Below are positions 1-9,894 of a DNA stretch of 64,000 nucleotides, one piece after another. The stretch's first letter is position 1; the number at the start of each line of letters is the position of its first letter. Under the pieces are notes generated by a model. It saw only the letters and a program-made list of their open reading frames with translations, had not been told where the DNA came from and ran no database searches. The translations under genes were made by a program, and so were the position numbers. Source of the stretch: Saccharomycopsis crataegensis (taxonomy: Eukaryota; Ascomycota; Saccharomycetes; Ascoideales; Saccharomycopsidaceae); NCBI RefSeq assembly GCF_037102585.1, contig NW_027043831.1, forward strand, positions 558,001-622,000, given 5' to 3'.

Positions 1-859
1 CGATGATTTTCTTATTCTTTCGGTAAATCAAAAAGCAATATCCCAAGTGTTTTTCCAAATCTCTACGGCTCTCAAACAATATGATGTAAAAGTTAATGAA
101 TCAAAGACCCTCCTGAACCTTGCCAAGTCGAACCTTACCAAGTTGAGCAACGGGCCAGCATCTATTGGTAATGAATTAATTACCTCGACTCCATTAGATA
201 ATAAGGACCTCAAGATTGTTGTTAATAGTAATGTTTTTGGTAATAATAATATTGTTGCTGGTGATAATCTTGCGGCAGATAATGATTTTGCCGAGACAAA
301 CATCACCTTTTGTGGGCTTAATATCAACACCCAATCGTGGGGGATCATAAGAGACTTCAAAGTCCCCAAATCACTAGTCCATACCGCGCCTTCAAAAATC
401 TACTCGCATGCCCTTTGGCTCTACGAAATTCGATTATCGGAATTACTATTAGCTCAGTGCCCCCGTGGGATGGATAATAATAAAAATAAGAAAACTACTA
501 CTACTAATAATAATAATAATAATAATAATCACCACCATCACTTCATCAGCGCAAACATTTCCATCAATTGTGAGATCCTCTTGACGTTTATCATTGCCTC
601 ACATCGCAGAAGCTGCGGAAGATCATCATCGCTCGTAGTGGGACAGTTCGCCAAATGGTATCGGAAATTCCAAAAATTCACGTTTTTGAGATTAAGGAAA
701 GTCAACCGTGGGAAAATCAAGGTGAAGGAATTATACGATTTAAGCGTGGAGGGTGTGGTGAAAGGGTTTATGAAAGTATTACAAAGACAACCGGTGGCGT
801 TTAGAGAGATGATAGGGTATTTGAATGGGGAATTGAAAAGGATTAACATGGGCTGCTGA
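1..859 (+). CDS. EST2: telomerase reverse transcriptase, C-terminal part (5' end outside window)
   Basis: The reading frame is open from base 2, so the gene enters from the left edge and only its last 285 codons are present. The first residues are DDFLILSVN, which fits reverse transcriptase motif C (the catalytic Asp pair) of telomerase. A later segment, ITFCGLNIN at about 303-330, resembles the FFGFSVN motif-D/E region of Saccharomyces Est2. The rest would be the thumb-like C-terminal extension. Telomerase copies the TLC1-type RNA onto chromosome ends in the nucleus. An insert of about 20 residues rich in Thr, Asn and His (roughly 490-545), encoded by AAT and CAC/CAT repeats, interrupts the extension. 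I saw no alternative family. The frame is uninterrupted to the TGA at 857-859. Confidence 0.85.
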   Translation, partial: DDFLILSVNQKAISQVFFQISTALKQYDVKVNESKTLLNLAKSNLTKLSNGPASIGNELITSTPLDNKDLKIVVNSNVFGNNNIVAGDNLAADNDFAETNITFCGLNINTQSWGIIRDFKVPKSLVHTAPSKIYSHALWLYEIRLSELLLAQCPRGMDNNKNKKTTTTNNNNNNNNHHHHFISANISINCEILLTFIIASHRRSCGRSSSLVVGQFAKWYRKFQKFTFLRLRKVNRGKIKVKELYDLSVEGVVKGFMKVLQRQPVAFREMIGYLNGELKRINMGC

Positions 860-2570
860 TTGAGATTTTTGATCATCCAAAGAAAGAAAAGGCAGCGAAT
901 ACTTTTTTTATTAATGAATGAGTAAAATATAGAAAATTAACAAAACTTGACAATAATTTACAAAATACATGAATAGTCTCAATTATAAAAGAGAGGGTTG
1001 TAAAAAATTAGGATACTTAATTTAACAAAATACTCTCAACAATATTGATTATTTACACCAAATAAATTTGCAAATTTCCGTGGAAAATTCACAGAAACTA
1101 ATCAATCCTTGATGGTCAATCAATCATTTTTGGTGATTCTAATCAATTGTAACACAAACAAATAGAAAATTAATCAAGTGTGAGGATCAGCAAAAAAAGG
1201 TGATAACTTCTGAGGATCACTGAATATGATCAGTAAAGTAAAGAGCTGGCGAAGTATAAGGAAATTGTCTTTATTTATGAGAACCTGAGAAATCTAATTA
1301 CCGATGATAAAAAAATTCCAATACACAATGTTCAGAAATAGAAATCCACATTTGGTAGATGATCAGTACACAGGGAAATACCATTAGAATACGGTAATCA
1401 TAGACAGTTCAATAATAATGAAAGAATGTGTCGTTTAAAATAAGAAATCTCTTCTCAAGTCAGCCAAATTATAGCAAGAAATCGGCAGGTGCGCGTGAAA
1501 TGGAGTTTGCTAATAGTGATAACAATATTTAAAAATTACATGATTACAAAATGGTTATAAACATCGGAAATGACTTTTATTTTTGATTGATTTTCTCGTC
1601 ATTATCTTGTAATTCGGACTGCTGTTGGCAACAGACAAACTATTGGGAAGTCTTGCAAATATTTCTTAGGCACACTAAATATTGAATATGAAGTTGTTGA
1701 TCTATTGATTACTGGGTTTATGAAGTTGTTGACTGCTTCATATTTTGGGTAATTTACTTTGGCTTATTTAGTTTGGAACTTTCCACCTTTTTTTTTTCTC
1801 TCTCTCTTTCTTTCTCTCTATGATATCACTATAAGCAGAAGTCCTTTGGGCCACAAAAAAGTGAACAATTTTCCTCTACAAATCATAGTAACCCAAGAAC
1901 AAGAAATATAAGAAATCTGAAAGTGTTTCCCGATATAGATAACAATGTTACAGACTATTAATATAACTGAGTCTGCCAAACGGCAGCTAATGTAAGATAC
2001 TTTTAGATATGACTTCTCAATATCTGAGCGATCTTGAATTCAAGAAGAAATGGTGCATTTGGCCTTACTTTATAAAAACAATGCTTCTTCTGAGACACTA
2101 AGATTTTGAATTCCACTAATGGACATGAAAACCTGGTATATTTAACGGCTAGAAAGCATCGTCAAAATTTTTCAAGCTTTTGAAATATGATTTCCCTTTT
2201 TTTTTTCAGTCCTTCAATTTGATCATTTGTATTAAATGAATAAAAAGATCTAGTCAACGCAATCTTTTAATAACTTTTTGCCCATTCGGTCAAATTTTCA
2301 AAAAAAAATTGAGTCGATGTCGTCGAACTTAGTTGAAAAATTTTCAGGTACCATGAATCAACGGCCCTACAATTCAATTTTCAATGTCTCCTATTCAACA
2401 ATTATCATCTCTTATTACATTACTGATGATTCATCAAAAATATCAAACTTCATCATAAATCATATACAAGATGAGTCCAAAACATCACATTAAAAACTAA
2501 CAAAAAATAAATAGGCCAAGTTAATAAAATAAAATAAAAGCTATAATGAAATCAAATAGTACAAACTTGC
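860..2570. other. intergenic region between the 3' ends of EST2 and EFB1
   Basis: About 1.7 kb of AT-rich DNA between two converging genes. The longest open stretch (2278-2493) has no recognisable protein. A pyrimidine-rich tract lies near 1786-1820. I looked for U6, box C/D and other structural RNA signatures and found only isolated matches, so nothing is called. Confidence 0.5.
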
Positions 2571-3443
2571 TTATAATTTTTGCATAGCAGCAACATCGGT
2601 AGATTGGACGTGGTCTTCGTCTTCTTCGATAGTTTGTTGCAATTCGTCCAAACTGACCTTCTCGTCTTCGATGACCAAGTTGATTTGCAATTTCTTGATA
2701 CCGTAACCAACTGGGATCCAGGTGTGGGCACCCCAAGTCAAACCTTCTTGTTCAATCTTCTTGACGTTAGCCACCAATTCTTCCAAATCGGTTTCGTCAT
2801 CCCATGGCTTAACATCCAAAGTGACAATAGACTTAGCAGCTGGCTTTGGCTTGTTGGCCTTCTTGGCGTTGTATTCGGCAATTCTCTTGGCCTTCAAAGC
2901 TTCAGCTTCTTCATCAACTTCATCGTCATCAGAACCGAAGAGGTCGACTTCATCGTCGTCTTCTTCTTCAGCAGCAGCAGAGGTAGCAGCTGGCAAAGAT
3001 TCAAAGTCATCGACAAAAGTGTGAATGTGAGCCAACCATCTGGTGAAGCTTGGGTATTCCTTTTGGATGGTCTTGAAAGCAGCAACATCAGCTTGGGATG
3101 GAGCGGCACTATGAAAGACAATTAGTAAAATTTTTCCAAGAAATAAAGAGAAAAAAAAATTTTCAGCAAAGGAGAATAAAAATACTGCTTTATATTTTCC
3201 GACTTTGACTCAGTAAAAGTGAATTCTTGATTGGATTTGATACTCATGGGATGGGGTCTTAATTCCACCTAGTAAACACGGACCAATATAATCATCATTG
3301 CAAGGTCGAGAAATATAAAAAAAGAACAAGTGTTAAAAGATCAATTGAGATCTCCAACGCTCCTAATGGAATAAGAAGAAAACATACCCGTCAACGTAAG
3401 AAGTGGCGGTCAACTTCTTTTCAAGGTCAGCAATGGAAGACAT
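2571..3443 (-). CDS. EFB1: translation elongation factor 1-beta (eEF1B alpha), two exons
   Basis: This is the guanine-nucleotide exchange factor for eEF1A in cytosolic translation elongation. Exon 1 (3443-3388) encodes MSSIADLEKKLTATSYVDG. The intron is 3387-3109 with 5' site GTATGT, branch-like TACTAAT (3127-3121) and 3' site CATAG. Exon 2 (3108-2571) continues AAPSQADVAAF and the GST-like N-terminal helix region. It then has an acidic linker (EEEDDDEVDLFGSDDDE) and the conserved C-terminal exchange domain (KSIVTLDVKPWDDETD and WGAHTWIPVGYGIKKLQI), ending MQKL. The spliced protein is 197 residues, close to the 206 of S. cerevisiae Efb1. Joining the exons restores the Gly codon split GG/T. 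The intron hosts a snoRNA, as it does in S. cerevisiae. The gene is divergent from SFH1 across about 176 bp. Confidence 0.95.
3200..3308 (-). ncRNA. snR18: box C/D snoRNA, U18 (snR18) type, inside the EFB1 intron
   Basis: On the minus strand the intron contains box C ATGATGA (complement of about 3293-3299) and box D CTGA (3213-3210). A terminal stem pairs CGAC (3308-3305) with GTCG (3203-3200) and continues for several more pairs. Just 3' of box C lies TTGGTCCGTGTTT (3286-3274), the exact complement of the conserved 25S rRNA segment AAACACGGACCAA, followed by a D'-like CTAG. That is the known U18 target region (25S A649 in S. cerevisiae). In S. cerevisiae snR18 also lies in the EFB1 intron, so host and guide are both conserved. 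The exact mature ends are uncertain by a few bases. Confidence 0.88.
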
Positions 3444-3496
3444 TGTGTGTTTGTGTGTATATATTGGGAGGCGAGATAGTGTGATACTCAAGTATG

Positions 3497-3540
3497 AAGA
3501 AAAGAAGAAGAAGAAGAAGAAGAAGAAGAAAGAAAGAAAG
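3497..3540. repeat. GAA-rich polypurine microsatellite in the EFB1-SFH1 divergent promoter
   Basis: Ten or so GAA/GAAA units run without interruption on the plus strand, roughly 55-100 bp upstream of the EFB1 start. It may act as a nucleosome-excluding promoter tract or lie in the EFB1 leader; this is inference. Confidence 0.8.
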
Positions 3541-3613
3541 TAGAAGAAAAATTTTCTGTTGGCGTTAAATTTTCCAATTTTTTTTTTTTCGGTGAAAATT
3601 TGATTCTCGCCCA

Positions 3614-3619
3614 CACGTG
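3614..3619. promoter_or_regulatory. CACGTG E-box abutting the SFH1 start codon
   Basis: The palindrome CACGTG is immediately followed by ATG at 3620. It matches Cbf1/Pho4-type bHLH sites. Its position at the start codon is unusual, and it lies in the shared divergent promoter, so it could serve EFB1 instead, or be chance. Confidence 0.35.
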
Positions 3620-4828
3620 ATGGCCGGGCAACCGCGGCAGCCGGTGGTCAGGCAGCAGCAGCAGCAGCCCCAAAACACCGAACCGTTTACCCAGTTGCTG
3701 GGCACTTCACAAACAACATCAATAACAACAACGGACACTTACTTCACTTTTCCCAGCACAATGTTGATGGAAAAACCCCTTTTCCCCCAGGCGCTCACCA
3801 CAACATTCCACTCCAGGGTGGAAAACGAAAATACCGCGCTCTATATCACAACACAGACCTCGCGAGGCAAGAAGCGTAACGCGACAGTGGTGAATTATGC
3901 CGAAGATTTCTTTGAAGAAAACAGCGATGATGACAATAGTGACGACTCGTTAACATCGTCATCGCGAAGACGTAATGGTAGTAGCATGTTCCTGATGCTG
4001 CTGGTGGATCCGAACAACCTTACCGGGAACGCGTTATTGAACAATTTCCAAGGCAAACTCGCAACCAAGACCCCTCACCAGCGATTCACCAACTACGAAA
4101 TGGTGAGGAACGCCAACGCTGGAGAAACCCTCGTACCCATCCGGATTGATTTGGATCACAACAATGGCAATAATCGGATTGTCGATTTCTTTATGTGGAA
4201 CCTTCATGAAACGCTACTCACCCCAGAAAAGTTTGCGGAAATCATGTGTCAGGACCTTGAATTTTCCGCCGGGGTTCAACAACAAATTGCCAATTCCATT
4301 CAATTGCAACTCGATGATTATTCTCAATCCATGCCAATTCAATTGGCAGAAGATCTTCATATCCATGTGGTGATTGACTTGACCGTGAACTTGGAAAAAC
4401 AATTCTATGATGATAAATTCGAATGGGATTTGACGTGTAGTGAGGGGTTGACTCCAGAACAATTTGCAGAGATCGTGGTGGCAGACCTAGGAATTTCTCG
4501 TGAATTCTATCCGGCAATTGCCCACGCATTGCACGAAGCAATCATAAATTCCAAAAAAGACGCCCTCGAAGGAAGACTTCCTCAAGAAGTGGTGAATGGG
4601 GCAGCATACGGTAGAGAAGCGGGATGGCGGTTCGATCCCGAGAACTTGGGGCAAGAATGGTGTCCAACGGTGGAAACTTTGACCCAACAAGAGATTGAAA
4701 AGCGGGAAATGGAAAAACAAAGAAACATGAGAAGAATGAAGAGAGACACCAAAAAAGTTGATGATGGAAGAAGAGGTAGAAGAAGTAGAAGGTATGACGA
4801 ATTGGAAGGTACTTGGGTCACTTATTAA
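3620..4828 (+). CDS. SFH1: SNF5/INI1-family chromatin-remodelling subunit, Sfh1-like
   Basis: A 402-residue protein from ATG 3620; the preceding GTG at 3617 is not a plausible yeast start. The tandem SNF5 repeats fill about residues 170-300. Repeat 1 carries LVPIRIDLD and LLTPEKFAEIMCQDLEF, and repeat 2 has VVIDLTVNLEKQFYDDKFEWDLTCSEGLTPEQFAEIVVADLGI. The second repeat includes the FEWDL signature of the family. The N-terminus is Gln-rich, with an acidic Ser/Asp stretch near 98-115, and the C-terminus is basic. Its length matches Sfh1 (426 residues) rather than the 905-residue Snf5, so it should be the RSC complex subunit acting on nucleosomes in the nucleus. Snf5 itself cannot be excluded without the paralogue. 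It shares its promoter with EFB1. Confidence 0.87.
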   Translation: MAGQPRQPVVRQQQQQPQNTEPFTQLLGTSQTTSITTTDTYFTFPSTMLMEKPLFPQALTTTFHSRVENENTALYITTQTSRGKKRNATVVNYAEDFFEENSDDDNSDDSLTSSSRRRNGSSMFLMLLVDPNNLTGNALLNNFQGKLATKTPHQRFTNYEMVRNANAGETLVPIRIDLDHNNGNNRIVDFFMWNLHETLLTPEKFAEIMCQDLEFSAGVQQQIANSIQLQLDDYSQSMPIQLAEDLHIHVVIDLTVNLEKQFYDDKFEWDLTCSEGLTPEQFAEIVVADLGISREFYPAIAHALHEAIINSKKDALEGRLPQEVVNGAAYGREAGWRFDPENLGQEWCPTVETLTQQEIEKREMEKQRNMRRMKRDTKKVDDGRRGRRSRRYDELEGTWVTY

Positions 4829-6822
4829 TGAAATTGCAATTAGAAGTTGTCTTAATATTATGTGATTGTTGTGGTGGATGGGCTCTTTTTTTTTTTTGTT
4901 TCATTATGAACTTTGTGCTGAAGTTTGTAATTGTGTAGTTTTAGTTAGCTTTATATTTTTTTATTGTTTCTACTTTTTGTACTATGAATTAGTAAATGGA
5001 TTTGATCAATTATATTTTAATCATATGGAAAGTAGGAATTATGTAATGAAGTTTGGCCTAAGAATGGAAAATTTTTTTGATGAAGATGGGAAAATTGACG
5101 CCTCAGGAAAATAAATGGAACTTGATGAGTTATTTGTGTTTACATGAAGTTTGTGGATAATCCTCATTGAGGTTTAAACATCTAATTGACAGAAAACAAA
5201 GAAACATCTCTGTTTTACGTAATGTTGACTAATATTGGTTGTATAAAATATACCACCAGTATTGTTCATTAATTAACTAATCATCTCTTATCTCTTATTA
5301 TTCTCCTGTTGTTTATGTAATTAACTTATACCTTTAACTTTATTACTCATCAATTCTTGTTTTCTGTTTAAAGTCTCAATGAGTCGTCGATTACTTACAT
5401 ATATCTTATCCTGATAAATTCAAGTTCAATATGACAAGTTGATTGATATTAGTTACTATTAGTTAGGTAATCTTGCACATCTAACACAACCCACGATTCT
5501 TTGAATGCAAATTATATTAGCTTCTAGAAAATTTATTCCTTGGGAAATAGCACTCGAAGAACTCAAACAAAAAAAAAAACTAGATTATAAACATTTCCAT
5601 TGACCTCTGTTTAGTAGAAAACATTGTATTTAATTTTATAAACAAAATAAAATGATGTAATGCTTTGCAGAGTAATTTCTTTAGCTTCTATGTTATTACT
5701 TTTGATGACACTTAAAGGCCTTATTTTGAACTTCTCGTTTGGTATTCTTTGAGCTTCTCGTTTAGTATTCTTTAGTTCAATTACTTGGATTCGATACCTT
5801 CAATCTTTTGACCTTAGCCTTTTGAGCTCCTGATTTTCTACTAACTGATGGTGTTGCACTCACTAGTAGACAGTTTACAAACCAACTTTAGCTTTCCTTT
5901 TATAAATATTGAACAACTTCAATTGTTCCTTACCTACTCATCATGCTTCTCTCAAAATGAAGACAGAAGTCATTACCGAGGACATAAGTGGTGAAAAGAG
6001 ACTCATCAAGGACAACCTATTCAAAGAAAACTAAAATTTTGGATGTGGAAACCAAAGCTTTTCTTGTCAGACACAACTATTCCCCGGTTTTGTTATAGAT
6101 TGTGCTGGAAATTACAATATCCTATTTATACTTGGTCATTAATATTTTGATATTTTTTGTTTTGTTGTTGCCACCTTTAGCGAATGTCTCGATATACTAG
6201 GTGATCTAACAAATGGTAATGTTCCTTTGTGAAAACTTAACAAAGTTTGACTACGTTTTGGTGGTTGATAAGTTGGGCGATAATATTTGGCCATAGTCAA
6301 TTTAGAAATCGTCACAATCGCGTTGGATCTTGATCTTTGACAATCTAAAAATGGTCACAGTACTGTTGGATATCACAACCATAATTTCCAAGAAGATTTA
6401 AAAGATTAAAAATGACTCCAATTTCAAACAATACAAAGTAGTACCACAAACCCGAATATGAATATACCACACAGAAAAAAAAACCAGGATTTATTAAATA
6501 ACATAGAAAGAAAAAAATGAAATAAAAAAAAAGATGTAGAAGAATGGGGAAACTGAAAGATAACGATTGAAATTTGAAAATGATAAAAGAAAAAAAAAAA
6601 TTAGAACATGACAAAAAGTTTAAAGAGTGACAAAGGTTTGAAAACAAATGAACCAACAATTAGAAAAAAAAAAAATTAACAAGAGCAATGACAATGGTTG
6701 GTAGAGAAATAAAACAAAAAAAAAAAAGAAAAGTGAATTTCGTTAAAGCATTTGAAGAAGGAAGAATAAAAATAGTAATAAATAACATCAATCAATTAAT
6801 TTTTTTTTTTTTTTTTTATTTT
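4829..6822. other. intergenic region, no gene recognised
   Basis: About 2 kb between the 3' ends of SFH1 and the casein kinase gene. It is AT-rich with several A- or T-homopolymers (for example 6590-6730 and 6799-6818). Short open stretches at 4866-5114 and on the minus strand at 6345-6659 are low-complexity and look like chance. A 23-bp tandem duplication is listed separately. Confidence 0.5.
5728..5773 (+). repeat. tandem pair of 23-bp direct repeats
   Basis: Units 5728-5750 and 5751-5773 both read GARCTTCTCGTTT followed by RGTATTCTTT, differing at two positions. This is a small local duplication with no evident function. Confidence 0.85.
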
Positions 6823-8256
6823 TCAACCACAGCAACACATCTTTTGGAAGAACGTCTTTTCACCAGAATTCACCGAATCAACATCTCCACGATCATTTAC
6901 CGGTTGTAAGTTTTGTCTGATTTGGTGTTGACGGTTAGCATCTCCGCCATACCCTTGTGATGCTGGTTGTGGTGGATAGGTTTGTTGATTCATGGCGTAA
7001 TTCTTCCCCGAAGGTCCCTTTTGTGGGTTATTATTGACCATCCCACTAGGGGTTCTTGCAGCAGCAACATGTTGTTGATATTGCTTCGAAGCAACGGGCT
7101 GTGATGATAACTGTTGTGGTTGTTGTTGGCCATTCATCACGCTAAGACGCGATTTCGAATTATTATTGTTGTTAGCACCCCCAGAGTATTGTTGTTGTTG
7201 TTGTTGTGGTTGTTGTTGCTGTTGTTGTTTAGTTGGTTGTTGGCTTTGACGATGGTGGTGTCTGTTGTTACGAGGGTTAGGATTGCCATAACCATGAAGG
7301 TTTGGCTTTTTGTTGATGGTGTAATCCCATCCTTTACCAGCATTAAGATCCATCCAATCGTAATGGCCATCTTCTTTCTCACCAATCTGGTCCATACCTT
7401 TATCCATCAAATGTCTAAGATAATCATAATCTGGAGTTTCGTCGAACCTCAAGTTTCTAACATAATTAAGATACTCGCCGAACGAATCAGGGAATCCGCG
7501 ACACAAATCGCCGACGTTGGTGGTTTGCTTTTTTTCACCAATTTTTTCGTATTTCTGTTTATTAGTTGGCGCTTTCAACCCTTGCCATGGCAATGACCCT
7601 CGCAAGAAATACATAAACACATGGCCCAAACTTTCAAGATCGTCTCTTCTCGATTGTTCTCTGCCCAAATGGGTGTTTATACTCATGTATCTCGCAGTAC
7701 CACTGAGCGATTTACGTTCTCTGTATGGGATATGTTGTTTTGTCTTTGGGTCACGGTAATATTTGGCCATCCCGAAATCGACAATATGGATGAGATTGGC
7801 TTCCTTAGTGTTTGGCAACCCAATCAAGAAATTATCCGGTTTGATGTCTCGATAAATCAAATTACGTTCATGAATCGATTGTACTCTGCTAATCATTTGT
7901 TTGGCCACCTGGATGGTAGTCTTGGTGGAGAACTTTCTCCCACACCATTCGAATAAATCTTCAAGTGATGGACCGAGTAAATCAATGACAAGGATATTAT
8001 GGAGACCCTCTTGGCCAAAATGGTAGGCACTAGGCACCCCGGCACACCCATGGAGGATTCTGTAGGCCCGGTATTCGTCTCGAAGTTGGGGAGCTTCTGA
8101 CTTTCTTGGCTCGAACTTGATGGCAACGTGTTGGTTGGTGAGCAAGTTGATACCTTCAAAAATGATCCCAAACGACCCTTCACCGATTTTCTTGCCGATT
8201 CTGTAGTGGAGTCCGACAACGTTGCCGTTGAGGCCTTGGTTTGATGATGATGACAT
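6823..8256 (-). CDS. YCK2: membrane-anchored casein kinase I, Yck1/Yck2 type
   Basis: A 477-residue serine/threonine kinase. The CK1 domain spans about residues 17-300: glycine loop GEGSFG (25-30), ATP lysine K47 in VAIKFEP, catalytic [10 protein letters not shown] with D137, and [11 protein letters not shown] with the metal-binding D160. The CK1-specific [15 protein letters not shown] replaces the APE motif. The tail is rich in Gln, Asn and Pro and ends FFQKMCCCG. Clustered C-terminal cysteines are palmitoylated in Yck1/Yck2 and hold them at the plasma membrane, where they act in glucose sensing, endocytosis and morphogenesis. Yck3 ends in a longer Cys run, so Yck1/2 fits better; which of the two cannot be said. 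The start ATG at 8256 gives [10 protein letters not shown]. It is divergent from EAF3 over 675 bp. Confidence 0.9.
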   Translation of the reverse strand: MSSSSNQGLNGNVVGLHYRIGKKIGEGSFGIIFEGINLLTNQHVAIKFEPRKSEAPQLRDEYRAYRILHGCAGVPSAYHFGQEGLHNILVIDLLGPSLEDLFEWCGRKFSTKTTIQVAKQMISRVQSIHERNLIYRDIKPDNFLIGLPNTKEANLIHIVDFGMAKYYRDPKTKQHIPYRERKSLSGTARYMSINTHLGREQSRRDDLESLGHVFMYFLRGSLPWQGLKAPTNKQKYEKIGEKKQTTNVGDLCRGFPDSFGEYLNYVRNLRFDETPDYDYLRHLMDKGMDQIGEKEDGHYDWMDLNAGKGWDYTINKKPNLHGYGNPNPRNNRHHHRQSQQPTKQQQQQQPQQQQQQYSGGANNNNNSKSRLSVMNGQQQPQQLSSQPVASKQYQQHVAAARTPSGMVNNNPQKGPSGKNYAMNQQTYPPQPASQGYGGDANRQHQIRQNLQPVNDRGDVDSVNSGEKTFFQKMCCCG

Positions 8257-8931
8257 GTTGTTTGTTTGGTTTATGAAAAACTTCTAATGATCAAGAAGTT
8301 AAAAAAATAAATAGTTAAATGAAAAGTTTTTAATTTTCTTCGATGAAAACACACGATGACACTTTTTTTTTTTTTTTTTAATCTCCTGATTGACGGGATG
8401 AGCTAAAGAAGGAAGAAAAAGACCAGCACAAAATCCAAAAATAGCTTGAATACTGTATTGGAGAAATTAGTGTCTGTGAATATTTCCTTTGGGAAACTGG
8501 ACCCTGGTCAAAGTTTCTTGGATGGTTGACAAAAGTTTATACTTGGCGATAAGAAAGGTTTCTGATAACGGACACACCACACCCTTTATGAATATGTATG
8601 TGTGTATGTATATATCTTATCTATATTGAGCCTATGGAGAATACTCGGAGAGATGGATATACCAATAAATATCGATGATAACTGATAAAGAGAGGGTGGA
8701 AAAAAGACGGTACGCGTGATGGTCTGAGCGATAATAACAACAGATAAAAGGGGAAGATAATTCAATTGTTGTTGTCAAAATGAAGAAAAAAAAAACCTCG
8801 TCTGGAAAGAGAGGCGTTACCCGGTGGTCACCCTTCCTGCTGTGTTTTTTTCTTCTTCTTATTATTGTTATAGCATTAACATCTACGATGTTTACATTTA
8901 TTATTATATCAATTATTGACAGGTAGTGATT
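8257..8931. promoter_or_regulatory. divergent promoter region of the YCK-type kinase and EAF3
   Basis: 675 bp of AT-rich DNA with poly-A/T tracts near 8362-8380 and 8787-8796. No RNA gene or coding sequence is seen, and no specific site could be assigned. Confidence 0.5.
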
Positions 8932-9894
8932 ATGTCTTTGGGCCCTAACGTCAAATGTCTTGCCTATCACGGCCCTCTTCTTTACGAGGCCAAGGTTCTC
9001 AAAGTATACTCGCCAAAGACCAAGAAAATTACCACCAAGGACGGCGAGAAACCGTTAGGCAACACCGTGATTCCTCAACAATTACAGAATGCAACCGGTT
9101 ATTTCATCCATTACAAAGGGTGGAAGGCCAGTTGGGACGAGTGGGTCGGTGACGATAGGGTGTTGGAACTCAACCAGGAAAACGTCCAACTTCAAAAACA
9201 TTTGAAAGATTCGGTATTGGCATCGACAAAAGCCGTGGCCAATAATAATGACAATGTTAAAGAAACTGGGAAACCTGATGGGAAATCAGATGAAACAGAA
9301 CATAAAGGTGGACGGAGGAAACGAGGGTACGAAGAGATTGAAAAGCCTGAAGATTATCACAAGAAACCCGAAATCTATTTTGCAATGTCCGGGACCCTCA
9401 AGGCGTTACTTGTCAACGACTGGGAATATGTCACCAAGAACCACCAGTTGGTGCCATTACCTCGTACCCCATGCGTGGTACAGATCCTCAAGGATTTCAA
9501 GAATCATTATACCCAAACCAACAAGAAGAAGCTCACCAGTGTCGACAAGGATATCTTGGACGAGGTGTTAAGTGGACTAAGGCTTTATTTCGACAACGCG
9601 TTGGGGCATATTCTTCTATACCGGTTTGAAAGACAGCAATATAAGGAAATCATACACGATAAGCAGTACGAGGATAAGGACCCTAGTGAGATCTATGGGG
9701 CCGAGCACCTTCTTAGGCTTTTCAGTTGTCTTCCAGGACTCATTGCCCAGACCAGTATGGACCAGCAAAGTACGGGGATTCTAAAGAACCATTTGGAGGC
9801 GTTCATTGAGTATTTGGCTGATAATAAAGAAACGTTGTTTATTGAGAATTATGAGAATACCTCGCCGTCTTACGATGCGATGTCTCGTGCGTGA
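8932..9894 (+). CDS. EAF3: chromatin reader Eaf3 (MRG15 family)
   Basis: A 320-residue protein from ATG 8932; the GTG six bases upstream is not used. The N-terminal chromo barrel (about 1-90) includes KCLAYHGPLLYEAKVL and FIHYKGWKASWDEWVGDDRVL, the methyl-lysine pocket region that reads H3K36me. A basic linker (about 100-140) precedes the MRG domain (about 145-315) with LLVNDWEYVTKN, LRLYFDNALGHILLYRFERQQY, IYGAEHLLRLFSCLPGLIAQTSMD and LEAFIEYLADN. Eaf3 is shared by the NuA4 acetyltransferase and the Rpd3S deacetylase, which suppresses cryptic transcription in coding regions. The linker is shorter than in S. cerevisiae Eaf3 (401 residues). The call is firm because both domains align through their signature residues. 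Confidence 0.93.
   Translation: MSLGPNVKCLAYHGPLLYEAKVLKVYSPKTKKITTKDGEKPLGNTVIPQQLQNATGYFIHYKGWKASWDEWVGDDRVLELNQENVQLQKHLKDSVLASTKAVANNNDNVKETGKPDGKSDETEHKGGRRKRGYEEIEKPEDYHKKPEIYFAMSGTLKALLVNDWEYVTKNHQLVPLPRTPCVVQILKDFKNHYTQTNKKKLTSVDKDILDEVLSGLRLYFDNALGHILLYRFERQQYKEIIHDKQYEDKDPSEIYGAEHLLRLFSCLPGLIAQTSMDQQSTGILKNHLEAFIEYLADNKETLFIENYENTSPSYDAMSRA

Noticed and set aside
1355-1400. Words like ACATTTGGT and GATGATCAG reminiscent of U6 snRNA
   Set aside because: Spacing and order do not match U6, and there is no ACAGAGA or AGC triad context.
2580-3125. 181-codon plus-strand frame opposite EFB1
   Set aside because: It is the antisense shadow of a highly expressed conserved gene; no independent protein features.
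4627-4640. Box B-like GGTTCGATCCC
   Set aside because: Lies inside the SFH1 coding sequence with no box A at the right distance and no cloverleaf.
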